A stretch of 64,000 nucleotides of DNA from Ruminobacter sp964520475 (GCA_964520475.1 CAZFNS010000007.1:1-64000); one strand, 5' to 3'; shown: positions 1-8,747, numbered from the stretch's first letter. The notes: a model not told the origin generated them from the letters alone. Translations and numbers: made by a program.

Positions 1-1203
1 CTCCGCGGGAATTTCGGGAGCCGCGGGCTCCGCCGGGGCTTCCGGCGCGGTTGCGGCCGGGGTCACGGGGGCGCCCGACGCCGGGGCTTCTCCGGCGGGT
101 TCTTCCGCCCGGGTTGCGGCGGCGGTCTCCGCCGGAGTTTCCCCGGCGGCCTTCTCCGCGGGAACCGGGGCCGCCGGGGCGGCTTCCTTCGCCGGGGCGG
201 CGACGGCCGGTTCCGGGGCTTCCGGATCGGGGTCGTGCACGCCGAAGTGCTTTATGGAAACTTCCACCCGGTCCTCGGGGGGCAGGTACCGGTTTTTGGC
301 GATAAACGCCTCGACGAAGCGCAGCCGGGGCAGGAGCCCCGCGCCGTTCGCGGTCTGGATGGCCATGCCCGGGCGGGCGTTGAGCTCGAGCAGGAGCGGC
401 CCGCGCTGCTTGTCGAGCACGATGTCCGTGCCGATGTACCCGAGGTGCGACATGTCGTAGCAGCGCGAGGCCAGATTCAGCACTTCGCGCCACTTGGGGA
501 CCCGCAGGCCCGAGAGCAGGGCGCCGGTGTCCGGATGCTTGAGGATCGGCTCGTTGTACTGCACCGCCCGCACGGCTTTCCCGGTCCGCAGGCAGATGCC
601 CACGCCGACAGCGCCCTGGTGGAGGTTGGCCTTGCCGTCGGAGGCCGCGGTGGAAAGCCGCATCATGCTCATCACGGGGTAGCCCCGGAAGACGATTACC
701 CGCACGTCGGGCACGCCCTCGTAGCTGTAGTCGGCGAAGACGTCGTCGAAGTTGATGAGATCCTCGATGAGCGCCGAGTCCTGCTTGCCGCCGAGCGAGA
801 ACAGCCCGGCCAGGATGTTGGATATGTGCCTTTCGATGTCGAACGCGCGCAGGACCTGGCCGTTGGGTTTGGTGAACCTCCTGCGGACGGCGGAGGTGAT
901 GACCAGGATGCCTTTGCCGCCCGAGCCGTGGGCCGGCTTGATGCAGAAGCCGGAGCGGTTTTTGACGATTTTCGTGAAATTGGCCACGTCGTACTGGTGC
1001 CTGATCACGCCGATCAGGTTGGTCGTCTGCACCCTGTTCTTGATGGCCATCTCCTTGGTCAGGAGCTTGTTGTCCACCAGGGGGTAGAGCGCGCGGTCGT
1101 TGTAGCGTCCGATGTATCTGACGTTGCGCTGGTTCATCCCCATGATTCCCAGCCTGCCGAGCGTTAACGGGGAGCAGTATTTGGTAAAAGGCCAGAGGTT
1201 CAT
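1..1203 (-). CDS. RimK-like ATP-grasp amidoligase (alpha-L-glutamate ligase family), partial
   Basis: Reading from an ATG at 1203 the minus strand stays open to base 1 (401 codons), so the gene runs off the window. The core (about residues 1-323) has ATP-grasp features: a glycine-rich nucleotide loop (KPAHGSGGKGILV, about 93-105), a conserved Asp-rich segment and a LLLELNARPG metal-binding strand near 290. It matches the RimK-related E-ligase family, which forms peptide bonds by adding amino acids to an acceptor carboxylate; the acceptor is unknown. After the core comes an Ala/Pro/Glu-rich tail of at least 75 residues, odd because the family usually ends near 320 residues. The gene starts 3 bases after the transglutaminase stop, so the two are co-transcribed and probably coupled. 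Confidence 0.82.
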   Translation of the reverse strand, partial: MNLWPFTKYCSPLTLGRLGIMGMNQRNVRYIGRYNDRALYPLVDNKLLTKEMAIKNRVQTTNLIGVIRHQYDVANFTKIVKNRSGFCIKPAHGSGGKGILVITSAVRRRFTKPNGQVLRAFDIERHISNILAGLFSLGGKQDSALIEDLINFDDVFADYSYEGVPDVRVIVFRGYPVMSMMRLSTAASDGKANLHQGAVGVGICLRTGKAVRAVQYNEPILKHPDTGALLSGLRVPKWREVLNLASRCYDMSHLGYIGTDIVLDKQRGPLLLELNARPGMAIQTANGAGLLPRLRFVEAFIAKNRYLPPEDRVEVSIKHFGVHDPDPEAPEPAVAAPAKEAAPAAPVPAEKAAGETPAETAAATRAEEPAGEAPASGAPVTPAATAPEAPAEPAAPEIPAE

Positions 1204-1205
1204 CG

Positions 1206-2810
1206 CTACAAATCCTTTTTGAGATCCTTGATTTCCTGTCTCAGCCTGTCCGCCTCGAGTTTCTGCCCGACGGGGGAATCGATCTGCTCGGCCAGCGGCT
1301 TGAACCTCTTAAGCTCGCTCAGGCGGTAGCCGGTGTAGTTGCCCATGAGCAGCACCGCGGCCAGCACGATCAGCTGCAGGCCGAGGAAATTGAAGGTAAG
1401 GTGCTGGATGACGCCGTTGTCCATGGCGAGGTAGGCCAGCACGGCCACGAGCAGCGAGCCGCCGCCCTGCTTGAACACCTCGCGCGCGCCTTCCTCCTCC
1501 CAGAGGATGGACATTCTCTCGATGGTCCACGACAGGATGATCATCGGGAAGAAGGTAATCTTGATGCCGTCGGAAATGCCGATCTTGTAGGTGATGAAGC
1601 TCAGCATGCCGATTATGCCTATGACCGCTATGATGACCGTGGATATTCGGGCGACCAGCAGCAGGTTCAGGTGGGACAGCCAGGAGCGGATGATGAGGCC
1701 GATGCCGACGATGGCCAGGAACCCGATGAGGCCGACGGAAAGGTTGGTCTGCAGGAAGGCCATGGCGATGAGCACGGGCATGAACGTGCCGGACGTCTTG
1801 AGGCCCACGATGATGCGCAGGAAGACCACGATGAGCACGCCGATGGGGATGAGGAGGATGCCCTTGAAGATGGCCCGCTCCTCGATGGGCAGGGTGTTGA
1901 CCGACAGGTCGGTGAAGTCCTTGCCCTGCTGCGCGCTGACGGCGCTGCTCTTAAGCTCGAAGGCCTTCTCGTCGCTGACGAAGTTCCTGACGATGGAGAA
2001 GGTGACGCGCGAGTTGTCGCCGCCGGCCACGTCGATGATCGGGCTGTCGTTCTTGTTCCAGATGAACACGTCCTCGTCGAGGCCCATCGTCTCCTGCTGG
2101 GGATCGAAGATGCTGTACTCGTTGTTTTCGTTAAACACGGCGATATAAGAGATGAGCGTCTGGTTGCGCCGGCCGTCCTCGAGCCTGAGGGCCTTGACTT
2201 CCTGGGCGGGGACGCCGGCCAGGTTGAGGATCTTCACGACGACGTCGGGCTTGCGGTAGCGGTTCAGCAGCAACTTGGCGGTCTGATCCTGGTTGCGGAG
2301 CTCCTTGAAGATCTCGTAGGTCAGCGCGAAGGGCTCGGTGCTCTTGGAGTAGGCCGCGTCCTTGATCTGGTTGAGCGCGGAGAGGTACGAGCCGGGCTCG
2401 ACGACCTCGGCGATCTCGGGCACGTTCATGCGGGCGCCGCCGCCGTAGTTCTTGTCGGAGAGCACCTCGACGCGGTAGTAGAGAGTCTGCCGCCCCGCGG
2501 CGCTTCTTTTGCTCCACTCGGCTCGCCGTTCACCCTCGTACTCGCGGTTGATGAGGCCGTAGTCGGGGCTGGCCGAGGATTCGTTGACGATTTCGTACCC
2601 GGGCTGCGGAGCCGGGACGGCGAACGACACCTTGATCGGCTTGTCCTCGGTGTTCGCGTCGAAGCCGATTTTGGCCTCGATGTTCCAGACGACGTTTTTG
2701 TTGCCGGGGAGCCATGGCACGGAGAACGTCGTGTGCTGGTAAAGCATCATGAGGAATCCCGTGACCACCAGGAATGCGATGACGAGATAGTATACGCCGC
2801 GGCTGATCAT
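1206..2810 (-). CDS. Inactive transglutaminase fused to a 7-TM membrane domain
   Basis: The 534-aa protein has one N-terminal membrane anchor (about residues 7-25), an extracytoplasmic domain of about 290 residues that resembles the inactive transglutaminase domain of this family, then a cluster of about seven hydrophobic helices (about 310-505). The end is short and charged (Leu/Lys/Glu/Arg). This domain order is that of the 7TM_transglut family found beside RimK-like ligases and retropepsin-like proteases. The likely role is to bind or present a peptide at the membrane for the cytoplasmic ligase encoded 3 bases downstream. No catalytic activity is claimed. The gene is the middle member of a minus-strand set of three. 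Confidence 0.82.
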   Translation of the reverse strand: MISRGVYYLVIAFLVVTGFLMMLYQHTTFSVPWLPGNKNVVWNIEAKIGFDANTEDKPIKVSFAVPAPQPGYEIVNESSASPDYGLINREYEGERRAEWSKRSAAGRQTLYYRVEVLSDKNYGGGARMNVPEIAEVVEPGSYLSALNQIKDAAYSKSTEPFALTYEIFKELRNQDQTAKLLLNRYRKPDVVVKILNLAGVPAQEVKALRLEDGRRNQTLISYIAVFNENNEYSIFDPQQETMGLDEDVFIWNKNDSPIIDVAGGDNSRVTFSIVRNFVSDEKAFELKSSAVSAQQGKDFTDLSVNTLPIEERAIFKGILLIPIGVLIVVFLRIIVGLKTSGTFMPVLIAMAFLQTNLSVGLIGFLAIVGIGLIIRSWLSHLNLLLVARISTVIIAVIGIIGMLSFITYKIGISDGIKITFFPMIILSWTIERMSILWEEEGAREVFKQGGGSLLVAVLAYLAMDNGVIQHLTFNFLGLQLIVLAAVLLMGNYTGYRLSELKRFKPLAEQIDSPVGQKLEADRLRQEIKDLKKDL

Positions 2811-2944
2811 ATTAACATGCCCTTATTCTGTTGTGTTCCGGTCGGTTTGCAAACGCACCGTTGCGAAAAAGGCGCCGCCCGCGCGGGCGGGAGCGCCCGG
2901 GGCCGGACGGTTCTTCCCGGGGGACCGGGGAGCCGTCCGGACGC

Positions 2945-3853
2945 TCATTTTTTGGTTTTGGCTTTGACGGAAGAGGCCAGCTTCGCCGGGGCGGCCGGGA
3001 TCTCCTCTTTCTTCTTGTCTTTGCTCTTCTTTATTTTGTCGGACTTGCCGGCGCTGACCGAGTCCGCGTCGATCCTTCTCTGGATGTTCTTGCGGGAAAC
3101 GTCGACGACGGCGATGTCTCTGATGAACTCGCGGCCCACCAGGAGCGGATAAACCATGGCGGTCCTGTCCTTGAGGGAGAATTCGGCTTTGCCGGTGTAA
3201 TCGGCGATTTTAACGGTCAGGCGGACGACCGGACGGCTCTCGAGGACGCCGTTGGTCGAGGCCTGCCTTACCGAGATGTTGCGCACCCACCGCGCCTCGA
3301 CGGGGATGGTGTCGGTCTCGTCGGCGGGGATGCCGAAGCGGTACCAGGTTTTGCCGTCCCTCTCGAATTTCTCGATGTCGACGGCGCTGATGGACGACAC
3401 CGAGGCGCCCGTGTCGATTCTGGCCTCGAGCGAGGTCCCGGCCTCGGAAACGTAGATCCATTCGACCTCGCCGAGCATCAGCTTGCCGTCGCTCAGGCGC
3501 CGGTTGTCCGCGCTCACCTGCACGGTCTCGCGGCTGGGTTCCGTTTTCTTCTTCATATTTTCGTTAAGGTTCGAGTTCAGGGCGGAGAGCTGCGCGTTGA
3601 TCTGATCCAGGGCCTTGCGCGTTTCCAGGGCGTCGGCCCCGCCCGCGGCGGCCCGCTCTTCCCTGAGGGCGGCTATCTCGCCCTTCACGGCCGCGATTTC
3701 GGGCAGCAGCTTGGCCTGCTCTTCCCGCAGGCCGGCGATGGCGTCGAGGGCGCGCTGATTTTCGGCGGCGCCGCTCGCCGTCTGGCAGCCCGTCAGGGCC
3801 AGCGCGGCCGCGGCGGCCAGCGCGGAGAGAAATTCCGTCATACTTCTTGGCAT
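2945..3853 (-). CDS. Lipoprotein retropepsin-like aspartic protease (COG4067 family)
   Basis: The 302-aa product opens with a lipoprotein signal ending LTGC (Cys at about residue 23), so it should be lipid-anchored in the envelope. A coiled-coil stretch follows (about 35-95), then a retropepsin-like domain with the aspartyl motif ARIDTGASVSSI near 144-155; such domains act as dimers with one Asp each. The C-terminus is Lys-rich. The family was once called ATP-dependent zinc protease, but the visible motif is aspartic. A start at 3853 has AAGGAT upstream; an in-frame ATG at 3841 would give a shorter signal. It is the first gene of the ligase/transglutaminase set and probably processes the same substrate. 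Confidence 0.8.
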   Translation of the reverse strand: MPRSMTEFLSALAAAAALALTGCQTASGAAENQRALDAIAGLREEQAKLLPEIAAVKGEIAALREERAAAGGADALETRKALDQINAQLSALNSNLNENMKKKTEPSRETVQVSADNRRLSDGKLMLGEVEWIYVSEAGTSLEARIDTGASVSSISAVDIEKFERDGKTWYRFGIPADETDTIPVEARWVRNISVRQASTNGVLESRPVVRLTVKIADYTGKAEFSLKDRTAMVYPLLVGREFIRDIAVVDVSRKNIQRRIDADSVSAGKSDKIKKSKDKKKEEIPAAPAKLASSVKAKTKK

Positions 3854-3869
3854 TTCATATCCTTACCGT

Positions 3870-4859
3870 TCATTTCTTCCTTTTCGCGGTGAAAACCGCC
3901 CGGGCGGGAGCCGGATAGCCTTCGACCGTCCTGGACGGGTCGGCCGGATCCAGGAAATCGCCGAGGGACTCGTCGGTCATCAGTTCGGTGCGGCGCTGTT
4001 CTTCGGGCGTCGTCACGCAGACATTTATTAATTTTACATCAATAAATCCGCAGCGATTTAATAAATTTTCCAGAGAAGCCGCGGATGGGATATACCACAC
4101 ATTCGGCATCTTCGCGTAGCGGTCCGCGGGCACGAGCACGGTCCGCTCGTCCCCTTCGATCACCAGGGTCTCGAGCACCAGCTCGCCCCCCGGCGCCAGG
4201 AGGCGCAGGAGCCGGGTCAGATGATCGGCCGGGGCGCGCCGGTGGCTGAGCACCCCCATGGAAAAGACCGTGTCGAAGGCCCCGAGCTCCGGCATCCGCT
4301 CGATCCCGAGGGGAAGCAGGGCGATCCGGCGGCGGATCTCCGGGGGCGCCGCCCGCCGGAACAGTTCGAACTGGGCGGCGAAGAGGGGGCAGGGATCGAT
4401 GCCCGTGACCCGGGCGGCCCCCGCGCCGAGCATCCGCCACATGTGGTAGCCGTTGCCGCAGCCGACGTCGAGCGCGCTCCGCCCCGCGAGGGGGGTTATC
4501 CCCGGGAGCAGGCGGTCCCATTTCATGAAGCTCCGCCATTCCGCGTCGATGTTCTCCCCGAAGAACGCGTACGGGCCCTTGCGCCAGGGCATGAGCCTGC
4601 GGATCAGGCTCCGCAGCATGCGGCGCTGCCCCGGCGTCGCGTCCGCGGCGCTCCCGAAGGCGACCCGGGGCGCGTCGAGAACGGGGGCGGCCGCCGCGAA
4701 GCCCGCCGCGCGGGCGACCACCTTCTCGAAGCGGCGGAACTCCCGCCCCGCGGGCGACCGCGCGAACGCGTCCAGATCCGCGGGCAGGGTGAGAAGCCAC
4801 GGCGCGAGCGCCGGATCCGTCGCTATTGATTCCAGAAACTCGTCAAACGGGGCGAACAT
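3870..4859 (-). CDS. cmoB: tRNA U34 carboxymethyltransferase CmoB
   Basis: CmoB transfers a carboxymethyl group from carboxy-S-adenosylmethionine (Cx-SAM) to 5-hydroxyuridine at tRNA position 34, giving cmo5U. The 329-aa length is normal. Family signatures are present: PWRKGPY (about 91-97), EWRS and KWDR, the SAM loop DVGCGNGYHMWRM (131-143) and the C-terminal DFLDPADPSRTVEGYPAPARAV. One difference stands out: the segment that reads MGVLYHRR in E. coli reads MGVLSHRR, so the Tyr that contacts Cx-SAM there (Tyr200) is Ser205 here. It lies 12 bases downstream of cmoA on the same strand, the usual pairing. Confidence 0.93.
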   Translation of the reverse strand: MFAPFDEFLESIATDPALAPWLLTLPADLDAFARSPAGREFRRFEKVVARAAGFAAAAPVLDAPRVAFGSAADATPGQRRMLRSLIRRLMPWRKGPYAFFGENIDAEWRSFMKWDRLLPGITPLAGRSALDVGCGNGYHMWRMLGAGAARVTGIDPCPLFAAQFELFRRAAPPEIRRRIALLPLGIERMPELGAFDTVFSMGVLSHRRAPADHLTRLLRLLAPGGELVLETLVIEGDERTVLVPADRYAKMPNVWYIPSAASLENLLNRCGFIDVKLINVCVTTPEEQRRTELMTDESLGDFLDPADPSRTVEGYPAPARAVFTAKRKK

Positions 4860-4871
4860 GACGCGGGCTCC

Positions 4872-5591
4872 TCATTTCACGGCCAGGATCGAGCCGAAGT
4901 TGAAGCGCAGGCACCAGAGCGCGGCGCGGGAGAACCCGCAGCGCCGGAGCCGTTCCAGATGGACCGGGATCTCCTCGGCGATGAGCACTTTCTCGATGGC
5001 GGCGCGCTTCTGGCTTATCTCCAGGTCGCTGTAGCCGTTGGTCTTTTTGAAATCACGGTGCAGCTCCGCGAGGGCGTCCCCGATGACCGGGTCGGCGAAC
5101 GCGAACTTCTCGCTGAGGACGAGCGCCCCGCCCGGCACCAGCGCCGCGGCGGTTTTTTCGAGCAGGGGGGCCCTTTTTTCCGGGGGGATGAACTGGAGGG
5201 TGAAATTGAGCGCGACGAGCGAGGAGGTTCCGAGCGGGATCGCGGTGACGTCCCCGCGCCTGACCGTCACGCGGGGGCCGCCGGGAACGCCGCGCAGCGC
5301 CGCGGCGGCGCGCGCCGCCATGGCGGGCGAGCTGTCCACGGCCACGATCTCGCAGTCCGCGGGGGCGGCGCGGAGCATCTCGGCGGCGCAGGCGCCGAGG
5401 CTGCAGCCCAGATCGTACAGGCGCGTGCCCGGCCGCGCGAATCTGCGGGTGAGCGGGCCGATCGCGCTCACGATGTCCCGGTAGCCCGGCACGGATCTCT
5501 CGATCATGTCGGGGAACACTTCGGCGACCTTCTCGTCGAAGGCGAAGTCGCCGACGCTCTCCCGCGGAGCCGCGAAAATGGTGTCACGCAT
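4872..5591 (-). CDS. cmoA: Carboxy-S-adenosyl-L-methionine synthase CmoA
   Basis: CmoA makes Cx-SAM from SAM and prephenate, the substrate for CmoB encoded just downstream. The 239-aa product has the class I methyltransferase fold signature YDLGCSLGACAAEML (about 59-73) and the family landmarks MIERSVPGY, VALNFTLQFIPPEKR and SDLEISQKRAAIEKVL. Its length matches the family (about 245). An extended -10 (TGCTATAAT) lies about 45 bases before the start, so this is probably the first gene of a cmoA-cmoB transcript. Together the pair modifies wobble uridines, allowing some tRNAs to read extra codons. Confidence 0.94.
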   Translation of the reverse strand: MRDTIFAAPRESVGDFAFDEKVAEVFPDMIERSVPGYRDIVSAIGPLTRRFARPGTRLYDLGCSLGACAAEMLRAAPADCEIVAVDSSPAMAARAAAALRGVPGGPRVTVRRGDVTAIPLGTSSLVALNFTLQFIPPEKRAPLLEKTAAALVPGGALVLSEKFAFADPVIGDALAELHRDFKKTNGYSDLEISQKRAAIEKVLIAEEIPVHLERLRRCGFSRAALWCLRFNFGSILAVK

Positions 5592-5633
5592 CCGTAAGTC
5601 TCCGTAAGCCGCCGTTCCCGTGCCGATTAGGCG

Positions 5634-5639
5634 ATTATA
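5634..5639 (-). promoter_or_regulatory. Extended -10 upstream of cmoA
   Basis: On the minus strand the sequence reads TGCTATAAT, an extended -10 element, about 43 bases before the cmoA start. No good -35 is visible, which is common for extended -10 promoters. Confidence 0.6.
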
Positions 5640-5696
5640 GCAGAATCGGGCGGGGGCGGCACGCCCGCCGGGCGGTTCCGCCGTCCCCGCCCCGGA

Positions 5697-6245
5697 TCAG
5701 CCTTCGCGCCTCCTTCTTTTGAGAAAGGAGATGAAGGAGAGGTTCCAGTGGGCCTCGTCGCGGGCCGCGTCCCGCGTGATCCAGTAGGCGGCGAAGTCGT
5801 TCAGCTCCGCGAGGGTGTACGAGCGGTCCCGGAGCCCGGCGAGCTCCGCCTGCTCCGCGAACCCCGGGCCCGGGCGCCATCCGGGGGTCATGCGGAACAT
5901 CCGGAAGGAGGCGGGGGAGGCCGCGGAGACCCGCCGGTACCGCAGGATCAGGCGCGCGCCGGCGGGCGGGGCCCCGTCCGGGGAGGAAGCGCTCCCCTCC
6001 TCCGGGGCGATCAGGCCGCTCGCCGCGAGCTCGGCGAGGTAGCCGGCGATTTCCCCGGCGTTCGGGCGGAAGACGATCCGGCCCGTGCTCCCGTCGGCGA
6101 CGGTCAGGAGCCCCGCGATCGTCACGCAGTCGGGGACGATGACGCCGTTGTCGCAGAAATTCACCAGGTAGAGGGCGTAGACGAGCCGCGCCTGCAGGCT
6201 CAGGGCGCCGCCCGCGAGTATTTCCAGTTCCTGTCTGTTAAGCAT
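5697..6245 (-). CDS. DnaT-like replication restart protein
   Basis: The 182-aa product has an N-terminal helical part (LQARLVYALYLVNFCDNG) resembling a winged-helix replication-initiator fold and a C-terminal segment with the DnaT DNA-binding pattern: a MTPGWRPGPGF-type start, ELNDFAAYW, then HWNLSFISFLKR. In E. coli, DnaT helps load DnaB during primosome assembly with PriA and PriB. I chose the ATG at 6245 because GGAG sits 5 bases before it; an ATG at 6299 would add 18 Pro/Arg-rich residues without a good ribosome site. The neighbours give no functional link. The assignment rests on motif recall, so it is moderate. Confidence 0.6.
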   Translation of the reverse strand: MLNRQELEILAGGALSLQARLVYALYLVNFCDNGVIVPDCVTIAGLLTVADGSTGRIVFRPNAGEIAGYLAELAASGLIAPEEGSASSPDGAPPAGARLILRYRRVSAASPASFRMFRMTPGWRPGPGFAEQAELAGLRDRSYTLAELNDFAAYWITRDAARDEAHWNLSFISFLKRRRREG

Positions 6246-6437
6246 AGGCGCTCCGCGGGGAAGTTGCGAAAGGGCCGGCGGCCGGCCCGGGATCGCCATT
6301 GTACCGCGGAAACGGCGGCGGCGCCGCGACCGGGGGCAAAAATCCGCGGATCCGCCGCTTTTTCCGCGCCCCGCGCGGGGCGCCGTTTCCGGCCCCGTTA
6401 ATGTGAAAATATTTGCCGCGGGCCGAAAAAATTTAGT

Positions 6438-6464
6438 TTGGAAATGTGATTAATGATTTATAAT
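6438..6464 (+). promoter_or_regulatory. Promoter of nifU
   Basis: A perfect TATAAT (6459-6464) follows TTGGAA (6438-6443) at a 15-base spacing, inside an AT-rich patch (about 6399-6470). The rest of the 294-base gap between the DnaT-like gene and nifU is GC-rich with no other clear signal. The AT-rich stretch would suit an iron-sulfur-responsive regulator, but I see no convincing operator. Confidence 0.55.
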
Positions 6465-6539
6465 TCCGCACTATGAAGGGCGGGCGCCGCGTTGCGCGGC
6501 AACGCCCGCGGACGCGCGAGCGCAGGAGGAAGATTCGGT

Positions 6540-7466
6540 ATGTGGGATTATTCTGAAAAGGTCAAGGATCACTTTTTCCATCCGAGAAACGCCAAGGTCG
6601 TCGAGGACGCGAACGCCGTCGGCGACGTCGGCTCGATCACGTGCGGCGACGCGCTGCGCCTGATGCTGAAAGTCAACCCGGAGACCGAGGTCATCGAGGA
6701 CGCCGGTTTCCAGACCTTCGGCTGCGGCAGCGCCATCGCCTCCTCTTCGGCCCTGACGGAGATGATCATCGGCAAGACGATCGACGACGCCCTCAAGATC
6801 ACCAACAAGGACGTGGCCGACTATCTGGACGGCCTGCCCCCGCAGAAGATGCACTGCTCGGTGATGGGCCGCGAGGCCCTAGAGGCCGCCGTGGCGGACT
6901 ACCGGGGCGAGTCTTACGCCCAGGATCACGCCGATTCCCCGCTGATCTGCAAGTGCTTCGGCATCGACGAGAACAAAATCGTCAGGACCATCAAGGAAAA
7001 CGGCCTGACCACGACCGAGGAGGTCACCAACTACACCAAGGCGGGCGGGGCGTGCGGCTCCTGCCTCGAGAAAATCGAGGAGATCCTCGCGCGCACCCTC
7101 GAGGAGATCCGGTGCGACGCCCGCTTCAGGAACCTGCTCGGCGACGCCCCCTCCCCGGGGGCCGGCGCCGGCGCCGCGGCCGCGCCGGAAACCGGCGGGA
7201 CCGAGCCCGAGAACGAGGCGGTGCCTTTCTACCCGGCCGTCGTCGCGGTGATCGAAAAAATGAAGCCCGCGCTCGAGCAGGACGGGGGCGGGGTAGTGCT
7301 CAGGCGCGTGACCCCCGGGCGCGTCGAGGTCGAGCTTTCGGGCGCGTGCACCGGCTGCATGATGACCGACATGACCCTGTCCTGGATCCAGCAGCAGATC
7401 GCGGAAGCCGTGGGGGAATACGTCCAGGTCGTGAACACCGCCCCGGCGGGTCACGGTTTCTATTGA
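6540..7466 (+). CDS. nifU: Fe-S cluster assembly scaffold NifU (three-domain)
   Basis: This is full-length NifU, 308 aa. The N-terminal IscU-like scaffold carries the three cluster cysteines (Cys35, Cys62, Cys106). The middle ferredoxin-like domain has the CxC...CxxC permanent-cluster cysteines (137, 139, 172, 175). The C-terminal Nfu domain has CTGC (270, 273). An Ala/Gly/Pro linker joins the last two (about 203-225). The start at 6540 follows AGGAGGA; an upstream in-frame ATG at 6492 is less likely. It accepts sulfur from NifS, encoded 27 bases downstream, and supplies clusters to target enzymes. No nitrogenase gene is in view, so it probably serves general Fe-S assembly, as in Helicobacter. 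Confidence 0.94.
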   Translation: MWDYSEKVKDHFFHPRNAKVVEDANAVGDVGSITCGDALRLMLKVNPETEVIEDAGFQTFGCGSAIASSSALTEMIIGKTIDDALKITNKDVADYLDGLPPQKMHCSVMGREALEAAVADYRGESYAQDHADSPLICKCFGIDENKIVRTIKENGLTTTEEVTNYTKAGGACGSCLEKIEEILARTLEEIRCDARFRNLLGDAPSPGAGAGAAAAPETGGTEPENEAVPFYPAVVAVIEKMKPALEQDGGGVVLRRVTPGRVEVELSGACTGCMMTDMTLSWIQQQIAEAVGEYVQVVNTAPAGHGFY

Positions 7467-7493
7467 CGCGGACGGAAAACGGGAGGGACGATT

Positions 7494-8705
7494 ATGAGCG
7501 CCGGAATCTATCTTGACAACAACGCCACGACCAGAACCGATCCCCTGGTTTACCGGGCGATGGTGCCGTTTTTCACCGAATACTTCGGCAACCCGAGCTC
7601 GATGCACGATTTCGGGGAGCCGGTGCGGCACGCCATCGACCGGGCCAGGCGCCAGGTCGCGGATTTCCTCGGGGCGGAGCACGACGACGAGATTATCTTC
7701 ACCTCGTGCGCGACCGAGTCCGACAACACCGCGCTCTGGAGCGCGGCCAACGCCATGCCGGAAAGAAAGGAGATCATCACCACCGCGGTGGAGCATCCCG
7801 CCATCCTGGACACCTGCCGCGCCATGGAAAAGAAAGGCTGGATCGTGCACTACCTGTCCGTGGACGGGCAGGGCCGGCTCGATCTCGACGAGTACCGCCG
7901 CCTGCTCTCGAAGAACACCGCGATAGTCTCGATCATGTGGGCCAACAACGAGACCGGGACGATTTTCCCGGTCGAGCGGATGGCCGTGATGGCCAAGGAG
8001 GCGGGGGCGCAGTTCCACACCGACGCCGTCCAGGCCGCCGGCAAAGTCCCGATCGACCTCAAGAGCACGATGATCGACATGCTGAGCATCAGCGGCCACA
8101 AGCTGCACGCGCCCAAGGGGATCGGCGTCCTCTACCTGCGCCGCGGCACCCGGTACAGATCGTTCATGCACGGGGGCCATCAGGAGCGCGGCCGCCGGGC
8201 CGGCACCGAAAACGCCCCGTACATCGCGGGTCTGGGGGTGGCCTGCGAGCTCGCCGCCGCCCATCTGCCCGAGGTGAACACGACCGTCCGGGAACTGCGG
8301 GACCGCCTGCAGTACGGCATCCTCAGGGCCGTCCCCGACTGCTTCGTCACCGGGGACCCCGAGAACCGGACCGCCAACACGCTGAACATCGCCTTCGAGT
8401 ACGTCGAGGGGGAAAGCATCCTCCTCAAGCTGAACGAGCACGGGATCGCCGCCTCGAGCGGCAGCGCCTGCACGAGCGGCTCGCTCGAGCCCTCCCACGT
8501 CATGAAGGCCATGAAGATCCCGTTCACCTCCGCGCACGGCACGGTGAGGTTCAGCCTGAGCCGGTTCACCACGGAGGCCGAGATCGACAAGGTCGTCGAG
8601 GTCGTCCCGAAGATCATCGCCGAACTGCGCTCGTATTCCCCGTACTGGCTGAAAGACAAGCCCGGGATGGGGGAGTTCGACCCCGACTACCGGGGCACGC
8701 TGTGA
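7494..8705 (+). CDS. nifS: Cysteine desulfurase NifS
   Basis: This 403-aa PLP enzyme removes sulfur from cysteine and hands it to NifU. The PLP lysine is Lys203 in SGHKLHAPKG; the substrate-binding His is in TTAVEHPAIL (His101); the catalytic persulfide Cys is Cys326 in SSGSACTSGSLEPSHV. Length and the extended catalytic loop fit the NifS/IscS class I group, and the partner NifU upstream makes NifS the better name. The ribosome site is GGAGGGACG before the ATG. An intrinsic terminator ends the pair at 8748-8782. No hscA, hscB, fdx or iscR neighbours are present. Confidence 0.93.
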   Translation: MSAGIYLDNNATTRTDPLVYRAMVPFFTEYFGNPSSMHDFGEPVRHAIDRARRQVADFLGAEHDDEIIFTSCATESDNTALWSAANAMPERKEIITTAVEHPAILDTCRAMEKKGWIVHYLSVDGQGRLDLDEYRRLLSKNTAIVSIMWANNETGTIFPVERMAVMAKEAGAQFHTDAVQAAGKVPIDLKSTMIDMLSISGHKLHAPKGIGVLYLRRGTRYRSFMHGGHQERGRRAGTENAPYIAGLGVACELAAAHLPEVNTTVRELRDRLQYGILRAVPDCFVTGDPENRTANTLNIAFEYVEGESILLKLNEHGIAASSGSACTSGSLEPSHVMKAMKIPFTSAHGTVRFSLSRFTTEAEIDKVVEVVPKIIAELRSYSPYWLKDKPGMGEFDPDYRGTL

Positions 8706-8747
8706 CCGCGGGCGCCCGCCGGGCGGGCGCCGCGACTTTAACGACCG

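Noticed and set aside
235..1167. A 310-codon plus-strand frame at the left end
   Set aside because: It is antisense to the RimK-like ligase, whose motifs are unmistakable on the minus strand.
1401..3152. Long open frames (hundreds of codons) opposite the transglutaminase, Sel1, GH13, his and other genes
   Set aside because: High GC makes stops rare in other frames. These frames have low-complexity His/Arg/Gly/Asp composition, no ribosome sites, and lie opposite genes with clear family motifs.
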